Positions 27,452 to 34,988 of a stretch of DNA of 44,761 nucleotides are shown here, one piece after another. How positions within the stretch are numbered: the stretch's first letter is position 1; each line of letters opens with the position of its first letter. The notes under the pieces were generated by a model. It saw nothing but the letters and a program-made list of their open reading frames with translations, searched no databases and was not told where the DNA came from. Both the position numbers and the translations under genes were made by a program. Source of the DNA: Candidatus Blautia excrementipullorum (GTDB taxonomy: Bacteria; Bacillota; Clostridia; Lachnospirales; Lachnospiraceae); contig DWYN01000056.1 of the NCBI GenBank assembly GCA_019118645.1, positions 1-44,761 of the forward strand, read 5' to 3'.

Positions 27452-28288
27452 TTATTTCTCCCGTTTTTCCTTCCGCTTCCCGGCTACCGTCTCAAACCGG
27501 CACCAGACTCCTGAATACAAAATGTTTCTCAGAATCTCTGCGTATTTAATAATAGGAAGTTTCTCAAATTCCCGGCAGGCTTCCGCCATCATCATGATCA
27601 GAATCTGCTTCACCCGCTCCTGGAACCCTTCCATTATATACTCTTCTTTAAAAGGATTGTAATTTCCCTTTTCTATATCTTTTTCCACGTCCTCGAAGGC
27701 GTCCATGATGTAGATGAACTTTCCCATATAAAATCCCATCCGCCTCAGTGTTCCTTCCCAGGCGTCCTCCTTATAGGCGAAAATTTCCTCCATTATCCTT
27801 CCAAAGCATCCGGCCATTTTATCCAGATCTTTCTCCCCCGCTTTCTCCATAGCGGACAATTCGTCCAGGAGACGGATAATAGCAGCTGTCTTTCTCCGGT
27901 AGGATGCTTCCGCCTTTTTATCCTTATTCCTGAGCAGACTTCCCAGCGCCAGTTTCACAAACTTTTTATCGTCCTTCCAGTCGTCCACGCATTTATAATA
28001 TGCCAGAAAAATGTTCATATCCGCAGCATATTCTGTTATCTCGTTTTTTCTCACCGTCTGTCTCTGTACAGGATGGACAATGCACCTGGTAGTCCCCTTT
28101 CTTGTGGGCGGTTCATACAATCCGCTCAAAAGAAGAATCACAAACGTCATATCGTAGGTCAGGGTGATCTGTCCTGAAACTCCATAACGTTCCCTCAGTT
28201 CCCTGCACAGGCCGCAGTAAAAGGAACGGTACAAATCAAAATCTTTAAATTTCATTTCCGGCTTGTTCATTACCACATAACCAAACAT
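27452..28288 (-). CDS. DUF5685 family protein
   Basis: The 278-residue helical protein has the family opening M-F-G-Y-V and Y-C25-G-L-C28-R, plus further Cys at 69 and 100. Two acidic motifs stand out: D102-D-W-K-D106-D and D196-A-F-E-D200-V-E-K-D204. Their spacing and helical setting recall the two Asp-rich motifs of class I isoprenoid synthases, which bind Mg2+-diphosphate. This likeness is by eye and no activity is known. The gene sits between the zinc-ribbon membrane protein gene (44 bp upstream) and the J-domain gene (5 bp downstream), so the three products probably work together. Confidence 0.75.
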   Translation of the reverse strand: MFGYVVMNKPEMKFKDFDLYRSFYCGLCRELRERYGVSGQITLTYDMTFVILLLSGLYEPPTRKGTTRCIVHPVQRQTVRKNEITEYAADMNIFLAYYKCVDDWKDDKKFVKLALGSLLRNKDKKAEASYRRKTAAIIRLLDELSAMEKAGEKDLDKMAGCFGRIMEEIFAYKEDAWEGTLRRMGFYMGKFIYIMDAFEDVEKDIEKGNYNPFKEEYIMEGFQERVKQILIMMMAEACREFEKLPIIKYAEILRNILYSGVWCRFETVAGKRKEKREK

Positions 28289-28332
28289 AGAACCTCCTGT
28301 GGGCTGCCGCCTTTCTCATACAAACCCTGTTT

Positions 28333-28743
28333 TCAGCTTCTCTTGATAAATTTTGTATGACACTTGGGACAGTCAATTTCAATGCGTCCTTTTCCCCGGG
28401 GAATTCTGATCTTCTGTCCACAGTTCGGGCAGGAATAAATATGATGAGTCTTTCTCTGCTTCATCAGGTTTTTCTCGCGGTTGAAACGCTGTCTCAGATT
28501 TGCCGTCATGGAGAGGTATTTCTGGTTCTCCGCATACCGCTTCTGAATATTTCTGGACAGAATTCTAAAATACGTGTAGACAATTGCCAGAAGCCCAATC
28601 GTATTCAAAAGCGCGCCAATCACACTTCTTCCCGGGAAAAATATAGATATCACAATACAGACCAGCGCCAGTCCCATGGTAAAGCGCGCATAAGAATCCA
28701 CTCCGTACCGCCCTTCCATAAACTTAAAAAATTTGTCTTTCAT
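28333..28743 (-). CDS. Small membrane protein with C-terminal zinc ribbon
   Basis: The 136-residue protein has two transmembrane helices (about 20-37 and 41-60), a basic helical stretch (about 63-100) and a zinc ribbon C105-x2-C108 ... C125-x2-C128. I do not recognise a named family with known function. It is the first gene of the probable three-gene unit with DUF5685 and the J-domain protein. The zinc ribbon should face the cytosol and could hold partners at the membrane. Confidence 0.75.
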   Translation of the reverse strand: MKDKFFKFMEGRYGVDSYARFTMGLALVCIVISIFFPGRSVIGALLNTIGLLAIVYTYFRILSRNIQKRYAENQKYLSMTANLRQRFNREKNLMKQRKTHHIYSCPNCGQKIRIPRGKGRIEIDCPKCHTKFIKRS

Positions 28744-28827
28744 ATTATTTCCATCTCCTGTTTGCTAAAATACTCCAACTGTTCTGGTTTTCTAAGAACA
28801 TTTTCAGGTTTTCAGAGATTTCCGGCC

Positions 28828-30030
28828 CTATTTGTCAATACATACCTGAAAAATATAAAATTTAAGATAATAGGATTCATCTGCGGCCCAGAGAATCGGA
28901 TGATCCGGCGCCTGGGTCCGGTATTCCACCTGTCTGAGCCGTCTGTGCGCGCTGCGGGCCGCCTGGGCGATTGTCTTTGTAAACAGCTCGTACGTCATAA
29001 AATGCGAGCAGGAGCAGGTTGCCAGAAAACCGCCGTCTTTTACCAGCTTCAGCGCTCTCAGGTTAATCTCCCGGTAGCCTTTGACTGCATTCTTTACAGA
29101 ATTTCTGGATTTTGTGAAGGCCGGAGGGTCAAGAATCACAACATCATATTTTTCTTCCCGTTCTTCCAGTTCCGGAAGGAGCTCAAAAACATCTTCGCAG
29201 AGGAATTTCACTCTTTCCTCCAGATGGTTCAGACGGGCATTGGCCTCCGCCTGATCCACTGCCAGCTGAGACGCATCCACGCCCAGCACTTCTCTGGCGC
29301 CTGCAATTCCCGCGTTCAGGGCAAAGGAGCCTGTATGGGTAAAGCAGTCCAGCACTTTTGCATTCCTGCACAGCTTCTGTATTGCCAGGCGATTATATTT
29401 CTGATCCAGGAAAAAGCCGGTTTTCTGACCGTCTTTTACATCCACCTGGTATTTTACTCCGTTTTCTTCGATTTCAACCAGAGTAGGGAACTCCGATCCA
29501 ATAAATCCTTTGTATAAATCCATTCCCTCCTGGCGTCTTACCTTTACATCGCTTCTTTCATAAACACCCCGGATACAGATTCCATCCTCCTGAAGGACTT
29601 CCTTCAGCAGCTCCACAATCATCTCTTTCCACCGGTCGATTCCCAATGCCAGAGACTGTACCACCAGCACATCGGAAAATTTATCAACAACCAATCCCGG
29701 AAGAAAATCCGCTTCCCCGAATATCAGCCGGCAGCTCTTTATGTCCGTTACCTTTTTCCTGTATTCCCAGGCATTTCTTATGCGTTCCTCCATGAATCTT
29801 CTGTCAATTTTCCGGTTTTCATCCCGCGTCAGAAGCCTTACCGTAATTTTTGAGTTTGTATTAATAAATCCTTTTCCCAGCGGATAACCGTCAAAGTCTC
29901 TTATCAATACAATATCCCCGTTCAAAAAACTTCCCATGACAGAGGCAATTTCATTGTCAAACACCCACATACCGCCAGCTTTCAGGAGTCTTCCCTCTCC
30001 CTTTTTCAGTGTCACCACTGCCAAACTCAT
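28828..30030 (-). CDS. Class I SAM-dependent rRNA methyltransferase, RlmI-like (PUA + methyltransferase)
   Basis: The preferred start is the ATG at 30030 (400 residues, beginning MSLAVVTLKKGEG), 8 nt after AAAGGAG; an in-frame ATG at 30054 is also behind a GAGGAG and cannot be excluded. Residues 1-75 are a PUA-type RNA-binding domain. The methyltransferase core has G-Q-K-T-G-F-F-L-D-Q (201-210), the SAM motif D-C-F-T-H-T-G-S-F (228-236), the acidic V-D-A-S (251-254), D-P-P-A-F (301-305) and C-S-C-S-H (339-343). This is the RlmI/YccW pattern, making 5-methylcytosine in 23S rRNA in E. coli; the target here is inferred. Confidence 0.88.
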   Translation of the reverse strand: MSLAVVTLKKGEGRLLKAGGMWVFDNEIASVMGSFLNGDIVLIRDFDGYPLGKGFINTNSKITVRLLTRDENRKIDRRFMEERIRNAWEYRKKVTDIKSCRLIFGEADFLPGLVVDKFSDVLVVQSLALGIDRWKEMIVELLKEVLQEDGICIRGVYERSDVKVRRQEGMDLYKGFIGSEFPTLVEIEENGVKYQVDVKDGQKTGFFLDQKYNRLAIQKLCRNAKVLDCFTHTGSFALNAGIAGAREVLGVDASQLAVDQAEANARLNHLEERVKFLCEDVFELLPELEEREEKYDVVILDPPAFTKSRNSVKNAVKGYREINLRALKLVKDGGFLATCSCSHFMTYELFTKTIAQAARSAHRRLRQVEYRTQAPDHPILWAADESYYLKFYIFQVCIDK

Positions 30031-30132
30031 GTTCATTTCTCCTTTCGGAAACATTTTCTCCTCGTTTGCGTCAACATTTCTCTTTATTCTAGCACAGATA
30101 CGACAGATTTTCCAGTGTTTCCGGATACCAAA

Positions 30133-30155
30133 AGGGGAGGCCCTGTGCCTCCCCT
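30133..30155 (-). terminator. Intrinsic terminator of the DUF1002 gene
   Basis: AGGGGAGGC (30133-30141) pairs with GCCTCCCCT (30147-30155) around a 5-nt loop. A short T run follows on the minus strand. It lies 29 bp beyond the stop codon at 30185. Confidence 0.8.
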
Positions 30156-30184
30156 CTTATATTTTCGAATGGTCCGATATTCTT

Positions 30185-32080
30185 TTAATATACTGCCTCT
30201 TCTGTGTAAACCTGCTCTCCGGTTCCTTCCTCCGCCGGAACAGTCTCTGCTGAAGTATCCTCTGCAGGTACCGTCTCTCCGTAAAGTCCTGCAAGGAACT
30301 TCACGGTGTCATTATACAGGGCCTGTCTTGTATCCGGAGTCTGAGATGCCAGAATGTCATCTGCTGCCGGTTCTGTATTAATGCTGAAGATTTCCTTAAG
30401 TTTCGAATCCATCATATTCAGCTCTGAAGACATATACTGTTCTGTTCCGGATGGAACGTAGGACATTCCTCCGTCCTGAAGAACGCTGAGATATGCCTCA
30501 AGCACTTTCTGGGTAAGAGCGGAACCTGTTGCGGAATCTATAACTGCAGATGCCGCAGCGGCCGGGTCTCCTGTTGCGGCCTGCAGGGAAGCCGCGTCTC
30601 CCTCATATTCTCCGGCGCAGAACGTTCTTGCATTTTCAAACCGGCTCTTTGCTTCATCTCCGAGAGAATCTGTATTGAAGGTATCCGCCGTCTCTGTACC
30701 GTCTGCCGATGCCTCCGGAATTGTTCCGTCTGCAGCCTGATCTGTTCCATCGCCTTCCGGAATTACGGTTTCCTCTGTATACTGGTCTGTTCCATCGCCT
30801 TCCGCCATGCTTCCGTCTTCTGTCGCCTCCGGAATCGTTCCGTCATCCGTTGCTTCCGGAATTCCTGTCTCATCTACAGACTGCTCTGTTCCATCGCCTT
30901 CCGCCATGCTTCCGTCCTCTGTTGCCTCCGGAATCGTTCCGTCATCCGTTGCTTCCGGAATCCCTGTCTCATCTGCAGACTGCTCTGTTCCGTCGCCTTC
31001 CGCCATGCTTCCGTCCTCTGTTGCCTCCGGAATCGTTCCGTCATCCGTTGCCTCCGGAATCGTTCCGTCATCCGTTGCTTCCGGGATGCCGGTTTCTTCT
31101 TCTGCGGAGCTGTCTCCTGCGTTTTCAGTGGAATCTCCCATGGTCTCTTCCGCCAGAGAAGGATCCTCTGTGGAGCTTTCTTTAATGTCATCTCCAAGGA
31201 CGCCCGGATCTACATTCTGTGTGATATCTTCCTCATCGGCATCTTCTCCCTCTGCATCCTGTCCTTCTTCAGGCGCCGGTGTTTCTGTTGCCTGGGGATC
31301 ATCCTCTTTATCAATGCTTTCCTGGATCTCTTCCAGTGTAGTTTTCATCTGCTCAATGTCATAGCTCTGCTGAGCAATCTGCTGAAGGAGAGAAACAATG
31401 GCATCCATTTCTTCTGAACTGAATGTTACATTATTCTCCACCGCAATGTTATTGACAATATTGTAGATCTCATCTGCATTCTGCACATTCTGTCCGATAA
31501 TCTGCAGCTTGGCCTGATTGATAATATTGGTGGCATTGTCCTCGCCGACCTGCTGTGCAAGATTTCCGGTGACAACCACTTCCTGGGTGGCCAGATCCTT
31601 CTTCGTGCTGTCCAGCTTCTGTCCGCTGGCCGATTCATAAGCCATCATAACTCCGGTGAGCGCTCCTGTTCCGGACACCTCATAAGGGCAGGCCGCTACC
31701 GCCTCGCAGTTGGATATTCCCGCAGTGGAAAGAGCGTTGGCAATCATTCTTCCGGTTACATAATTCAGATTAGCGGTACGCACTTTAATGCCGCCGGACT
31801 GAGTCGGCTTTACGTATGCGCAGCTAAGAGTCCTTGTTCCTATCTGCTCAAGAGGAATATAATTGCCCAGATACTCTCTCTCATCAGCGTTTGTAACAGT
31901 AAGAATCTGAACCTGGCTGGCGTCAGCCTTAAAATAGTTCATCATCGTATTCTTCTGGTCCTGAGTCAGATCTGCGCCGAGAGTCACAACCTTTGCGGAA
32001 TCCGCCATAACCGGGAAGGTGCTTCCTACCGTCAGGCACATACTGCAAAGCAATGCTGCTATCACACTTCTTTTTTTCAT
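30185..32080 (-). CDS. Secreted DUF1002 protein expanded by acidic tandem repeats
   Basis: The 631-residue protein has a signal peptide (1-26), then a DUF1002 (YpuA-like) domain to about residue 255: V-V-T-L-G-A-D-L-T, E-R-E-Y-L-G-N-Y-I-P-L-E-Q-I-G-T-R-T, Y-V-K-P-T-Q-S-G-G-I-K-V-R-T-A-N-L-N-Y-V-T. Usual members are about 300 residues. Here an acidic low-complexity region (about 258-465) follows, with three long repeats rich in I-P-E-A-T and D-G. A helical C-terminal region (about 470-600) and a second acidic tail complete it. It is probably exported or wall-associated. The function of DUF1002 is unknown to me. It is a single-gene unit with its own promoter and terminator. Confidence 0.85.
   Translation of the reverse strand: MKKRSVIAALLCSMCLTVGSTFPVMADSAKVVTLGADLTQDQKNTMMNYFKADASQVQILTVTNADEREYLGNYIPLEQIGTRTLSCAYVKPTQSGGIKVRTANLNYVTGRMIANALSTAGISNCEAVAACPYEVSGTGALTGVMMAYESASGQKLDSTKKDLATQEVVVTGNLAQQVGEDNATNIINQAKLQIIGQNVQNADEIYNIVNNIAVENNVTFSSEEMDAIVSLLQQIAQQSYDIEQMKTTLEEIQESIDKEDDPQATETPAPEEGQDAEGEDADEEDITQNVDPGVLGDDIKESSTEDPSLAEETMGDSTENAGDSSAEEETGIPEATDDGTIPEATDDGTIPEATEDGSMAEGDGTEQSADETGIPEATDDGTIPEATEDGSMAEGDGTEQSVDETGIPEATDDGTIPEATEDGSMAEGDGTDQYTEETVIPEGDGTDQAADGTIPEASADGTETADTFNTDSLGDEAKSRFENARTFCAGEYEGDAASLQAATGDPAAAASAVIDSATGSALTQKVLEAYLSVLQDGGMSYVPSGTEQYMSSELNMMDSKLKEIFSINTEPAADDILASQTPDTRQALYNDTVKFLAGLYGETVPAEDTSAETVPAEEGTGEQVYTEEAVY
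30770..31093 (-). repeat. Three near-identical coding repeats (99-nt unit)
   Basis: The units encode residues 330-371 (one unit with an extra 9-residue insertion), 372-404 and 405-437. The two shorter copies (30869-30967 and 30770-30868) are 99 nt each and match closely at the DNA level, including silent positions. This points to recent copy-number change. Confidence 0.9.
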
Positions 32081-32157
32081 AAATCCTGTCCTCCATTCCT
32101 TAATAACACCCTGCTTCCCAAAGCGTTACCTGTACTTGCTTTGTACTGGATGTTCCT

Positions 32158-32166
32158 ATTATACCA
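32158..32166 (-). promoter_or_regulatory. Extended -10 promoter of the DUF1002 gene
   Basis: On the minus strand, TGG followed by consensus TATAAT (32158-32163). I see no good -35 hexamer at 16-18 nt. Confidence 0.5.
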
Positions 32167-32208
32167 TAGGTTTCTCTTTAATTGTATTATTTACTTTCTT
32201 TTTTCAGC

Positions 32209-32236
32209 AAAAAATTCGGACGGCTGCACCTGTCCG
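32209..32236 (-). terminator. Intrinsic terminator after the xdhC-like gene
   Basis: CGGAC (32217-32221) pairs with GTCCG (32232-32236), with weaker pairing inside. On the minus strand AATTTTTTG follows. It lies 18 bp beyond the stop at 32254. Confidence 0.6.
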
Positions 32237-32253
32237 GAATCTGCTGGCAGCCT

Positions 32254-33285
32254 CTACAGCACCTCAAGATATACCTGAATCGTCCCGCCGCAGACAAGGC
32301 CTTCCTCCTCCGCCTCTTCTCCGGTCATATTTTCTTTTGTCAGGCGTCCTTTGGGATGCTCTTCCTTTAAAAGTCCAAGGCACTGATGAATGATCCTGCT
32401 CTCCATGCAGCCTCCGCCGACAGTTCCCACAGTCTTCCCGTCCATAGCTACTGCCATCTTCGTCCCGATTTCTCTGGGCGCCGATCCCCTTCTGGCTATG
32501 ATAGTCGCCAGGGCTATCTTTTGGTTTTCCGGTCTTTCTGCTGTCAGCCAGGACAGCAGCTCACTGTCATAGCCGCTGCTCTTTTTTGATCTGTTCTTTG
32601 TCATAATCAGTTCCGCCACAATCGATACCGCAATTTCCGCCGGAGTTTCCGCATGAATCGGCAATCCTACCGGAGAATGGATCTTATCAAGAATATCCCG
32701 GGAAATTCCCTCGCAGGAAAGTTCTTTCTTCATGGCCGCTGCCCGGCCCCTGCTGGCCATCATTCCTACATAAGCCCTTTCTTTCTGAAGAATTGCCCGA
32801 AGACAGATTCCGTCATAGCGGTGTCCTCTTGTGAGAACCAGAAAGTACGAATCGCTTCCCCCGGAAATTTTTGCAAGAGCATTGCCGAAGCTGTCGCATA
32901 TGACATCGTCCGCCCCCGACCTCCTCATTGCGTCGGCAAAAGAAGGCCTGTCCTCCAGCGCCGTCACATGGAAGCCTGCCCGTGACGCCAGAAAAGCCGC
33001 CTGCTGCGCCACATGTCCGCCGCCGCAAATGACCAGCCGGTTCGTTTTTCTCAGATGCTCCACAAATATTTTCCGTCCGCCGGCTTCCATAATTCCGCTC
33101 TCTTCCGATCCGGACAGGATTGCTTTTTCCGTTTCTGACAGCAGAGCTTCTCCTGTCTCCGCCAGAAGTTTCCCCTCTGAGAAAAAAAATCTGGCGCCGT
33201 TTCCCTGCCCTTCTACGACAGTAACCAGAATATTATCTTTATCTCTGTTTTCTGAAAGAATTTTGTATATTTCCTGCATTTTCAT
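32254..33285 (-). CDS. XdhC/CoxI family protein with unusual domain order
   Basis: The 343-residue protein has a degenerate XdhC-CoxI-like start (18-42, I-L-V-T-V-V-E-G-Q-G-N-G-A-R). A Rossmann XdhC_C domain follows (83-225, with C-G-G-G-H-V-A at 87-93). A complete XdhC_CoxI domain is at the C-terminus: A-T-I-I-A-R-R-G-S-A-P-R-E-I-G (260-274), G-G-G-C (290-293) and V-C-G-G (331-334). Standard XdhC has the CoxI domain first only. The family helps mature molybdenum hydroxylases such as xanthine dehydrogenase, by sulfuration of the cofactor. No hydroxylase gene is in the window. It lies 42 bp after the ArsR-type gene and is probably co-transcribed. Confidence 0.85.
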   Translation of the reverse strand: MKMQEIYKILSENRDKDNILVTVVEGQGNGARFFFSEGKLLAETGEALLSETEKAILSGSEESGIMEAGGRKIFVEHLRKTNRLVICGGGHVAQQAAFLASRAGFHVTALEDRPSFADAMRRSGADDVICDSFGNALAKISGGSDSYFLVLTRGHRYDGICLRAILQKERAYVGMMASRGRAAAMKKELSCEGISRDILDKIHSPVGLPIHAETPAEIAVSIVAELIMTKNRSKKSSGYDSELLSWLTAERPENQKIALATIIARRGSAPREIGTKMAVAMDGKTVGTVGGGCMESRIIHQCLGLLKEEHPKGRLTKENMTGEEAEEEGLVCGGTIQVYLEVL

Positions 33286-33327
33286 CTTCGGTCACCTCTT
33301 TTCTCTCCGCCGGCTTCGCTCTGATTT

Positions 33328-33690
33328 TTATTCCAATATATGCTCTCTTCCCTGTGCAATGATCGTCCTCACATGATCGTCAGCCAGAGAATAAAAAACA
33401 GATTTTCCGTCTCGGCGGTTTTTTACCAGCCTGCTCTGCTTCAGGATTCTGAGCTGATGAGACACCGCCGACTGTGTCATGTTCAGAGCTTTCGCCAAAT
33501 CACAGACGCAGACTTCTGTCTCAAAAAGTATAAAAAGAATGCGGATCCTGGTGGGATCGCCGAACACTTTAAACAGCTCGGACAGAGAATCCAGCTCCAG
33601 CTCGTCCGGCATGGTTTCGTTTACAATTTTCAAAAGTTCTTCATGAATTTCTTCTGTGTCACAGCACAGCGCTTCTTTTTCTTCTGCCAT
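33328..33690 (-). CDS. ArsR/SmtB family metal-sensing repressor
   Basis: The 120-residue winged-helix protein has the DNA-recognition helix in M-T-Q-S-A-V-S-H-Q-L-R (71-81). Two metal sites of the family can be seen: an alpha-3N-type site (Cys9-Cys10 with C61-V-C63-D) and an alpha-5-type site (Asp104, His106, His117, Glu120). The alpha-5 residues have the same numbers as those of SmtB. Zinc is the likely effector, with cadmium or lead possible because of the Cys site. No metal pump or metallothionein gene lies next to it; the nearest downstream gene is the XdhC-like one. The ribosome site is AAAGGCGG. Confidence 0.9.
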   Translation of the reverse strand: MAEEKEALCCDTEEIHEELLKIVNETMPDELELDSLSELFKVFGDPTRIRILFILFETEVCVCDLAKALNMTQSAVSHQLRILKQSRLVKNRRDGKSVFYSLADDHVRTIIAQGREHILE

Positions 33691-33807
33691 GATGTATTTC
33701 CGCCTTTCCGTTCAATCAGTGCACAGATATCTCTGCCTGCCGGGGAATTCCGCCTTCTCCCCTCTGCTGCAGAATTCTGTTCTCTCTAATGTCCTGTCCA
33801 TCTGCCT

Positions 33808-34869
33808 CTAAAGTTTTTCTTTCAGCTCCTCTTTGCTGAAGTTGAAAAATACAGTAAGCGCCACCGGGAAAGCAATAAGGCCTACGAGGCCCAGAAGCTT
33901 CAGTCCCAGGAACAGAGCTGCCAAGGTAGCCAGCGGGTGGAGACCGATCTGCTTTCCGACAATCCTCGGCTCCAGCATATTTCTTACCACCAGGATCACC
34001 AGATAAAGCATAAGGATACCGACAGCCAGGCCGTTGTTTTTCATAATAAAGAGAATTACCGCCCAGGGCAGAAGAATGCCTCCTGTTCCCAGCACCGGAA
34101 GAATATCAAAAACAGCGATTCCCAGGCCCAGGAGCACCGGATAGGGAATCCCCAGGATCCAAAGTCCCAGGCACAGTTCTCCGAAAGTAATTAAAAACAG
34201 GAGTGTGTAAGATCTCAGATAAATAAAGAGAACATTTTTTACATATGATTTTGCCCTGCGGACCAGTTTTTCCTGTTTCGGCGTCAGGAACTTTTTAAAA
34301 AAGGAAAGTATTCCGTCATAATCCCCGGCAAAAAAGAAGGTTGCGACCACGGTAATGACCAGCTGAATCACAAAGCTTGGAATCCCGCTGATTCCCCCGG
34401 AAAGGATCTGCACTACCTTAACGGAAAAGCCGGATACATAACTGCCCAGATTGCTTGTCATCTCATTAAAGGAATTTTCAATCGTCTGAGCCACTGAAGG
34501 ATGGACATTATCCATGGATTCTTCCAGATATTCAGAAATAGTCTCAAACACCGGCACAATCGTGGTGTTATACAGATACGGCACCCTCCGAATAAGATTT
34601 TCCAGACCGTTCAGAAGCTTCAGCCCTGCCCACGCCGCCAAAAGAAAAAGAACGCCATAAAAAATCACACAGGAAATAATAGATACGGCCTTCTTCCTTT
34701 TCGGAGGTACTTTCAATTTTCTGACAGGTATCTGAATCAGCGCTGCTACCAGGAATGCAATAATGAACGGCATCATAGGGGTGACCAGATACTTAAAGCC
34801 CACCCATACGAGAACCAGAATCAATGCATAGAATACAACATTCACAATAAATTTTTTCTTTCGCTCCAC
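33808..34869 (-). CDS. AI-2E family transporter
   Basis: The 353-residue membrane protein has about eight transmembrane helices, with the family block near the C-terminus: G-I-A-V-F-D-I-L-P-V-L-G-T-G-G-I-L-L-P-W, then N-M-L-E-P-R-I-V-G-K-Q-I-G-L-H-P-L. The start is GTG (34867-34869), 6 nt after GGAGG. Family members export various small molecules or ions, including autoinducer-2 in E. coli (TqsA) and Na+ in some alkaliphiles. The substrate cannot be stated here. Confidence 0.88.
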   Translation of the reverse strand: MERKKKFIVNVVFYALILVLVWVGFKYLVTPMMPFIIAFLVAALIQIPVRKLKVPPKRKKAVSIISCVIFYGVLFLLAAWAGLKLLNGLENLIRRVPYLYNTTIVPVFETISEYLEESMDNVHPSVAQTIENSFNEMTSNLGSYVSGFSVKVVQILSGGISGIPSFVIQLVITVVATFFFAGDYDGILSFFKKFLTPKQEKLVRRAKSYVKNVLFIYLRSYTLLFLITFGELCLGLWILGIPYPVLLGLGIAVFDILPVLGTGGILLPWAVILFIMKNNGLAVGILMLYLVILVVRNMLEPRIVGKQIGLHPLATLAALFLGLKLLGLVGLIAFPVALTVFFNFSKEELKEKL

Positions 34870-34916
34870 TTTGTTCCTCCATGATGTCTAAATAACTCGC
34901 TCTCAAAGCTATGCCG

Positions 34917-34944
34917 GGAGCGCTTTCTTTTAGGGAAGCGCTCC
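34917..34944. other. Stable hairpin between two minus-strand genes
   Basis: GGAGCGCTT (34917-34925) pairs perfectly with AAGCGCTCC (34936-34944) around a 10-nt loop. No T-tract follows on the minus strand, so it is not a classic intrinsic terminator for the methyltransferase gene that ends at 34989. Confidence 0.55.
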
Positions 34945-34988
34945 TGCCATATTTGCAACTCTCCCCATATCCCCCGTGACTGTTTCAT

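Noticed and set aside
30770..31093. Possible CRISPR-like array
   Set aside because: The repeats are directly adjacent, in frame, about 99 nt long and coding, with no unique spacers.
30807..31364. A plus-strand frame with S-S-V-A-S-G-I repeats
   Set aside because: It is the antisense shadow of the repeats in the DUF1002 gene.
33691..33807. SmtB-type 12-2-12 operator before the ArsR gene
   Set aside because: An imperfect palindrome around AGATATCT is present, but it does not match the family operator pattern and no clear promoter is visible beside it.
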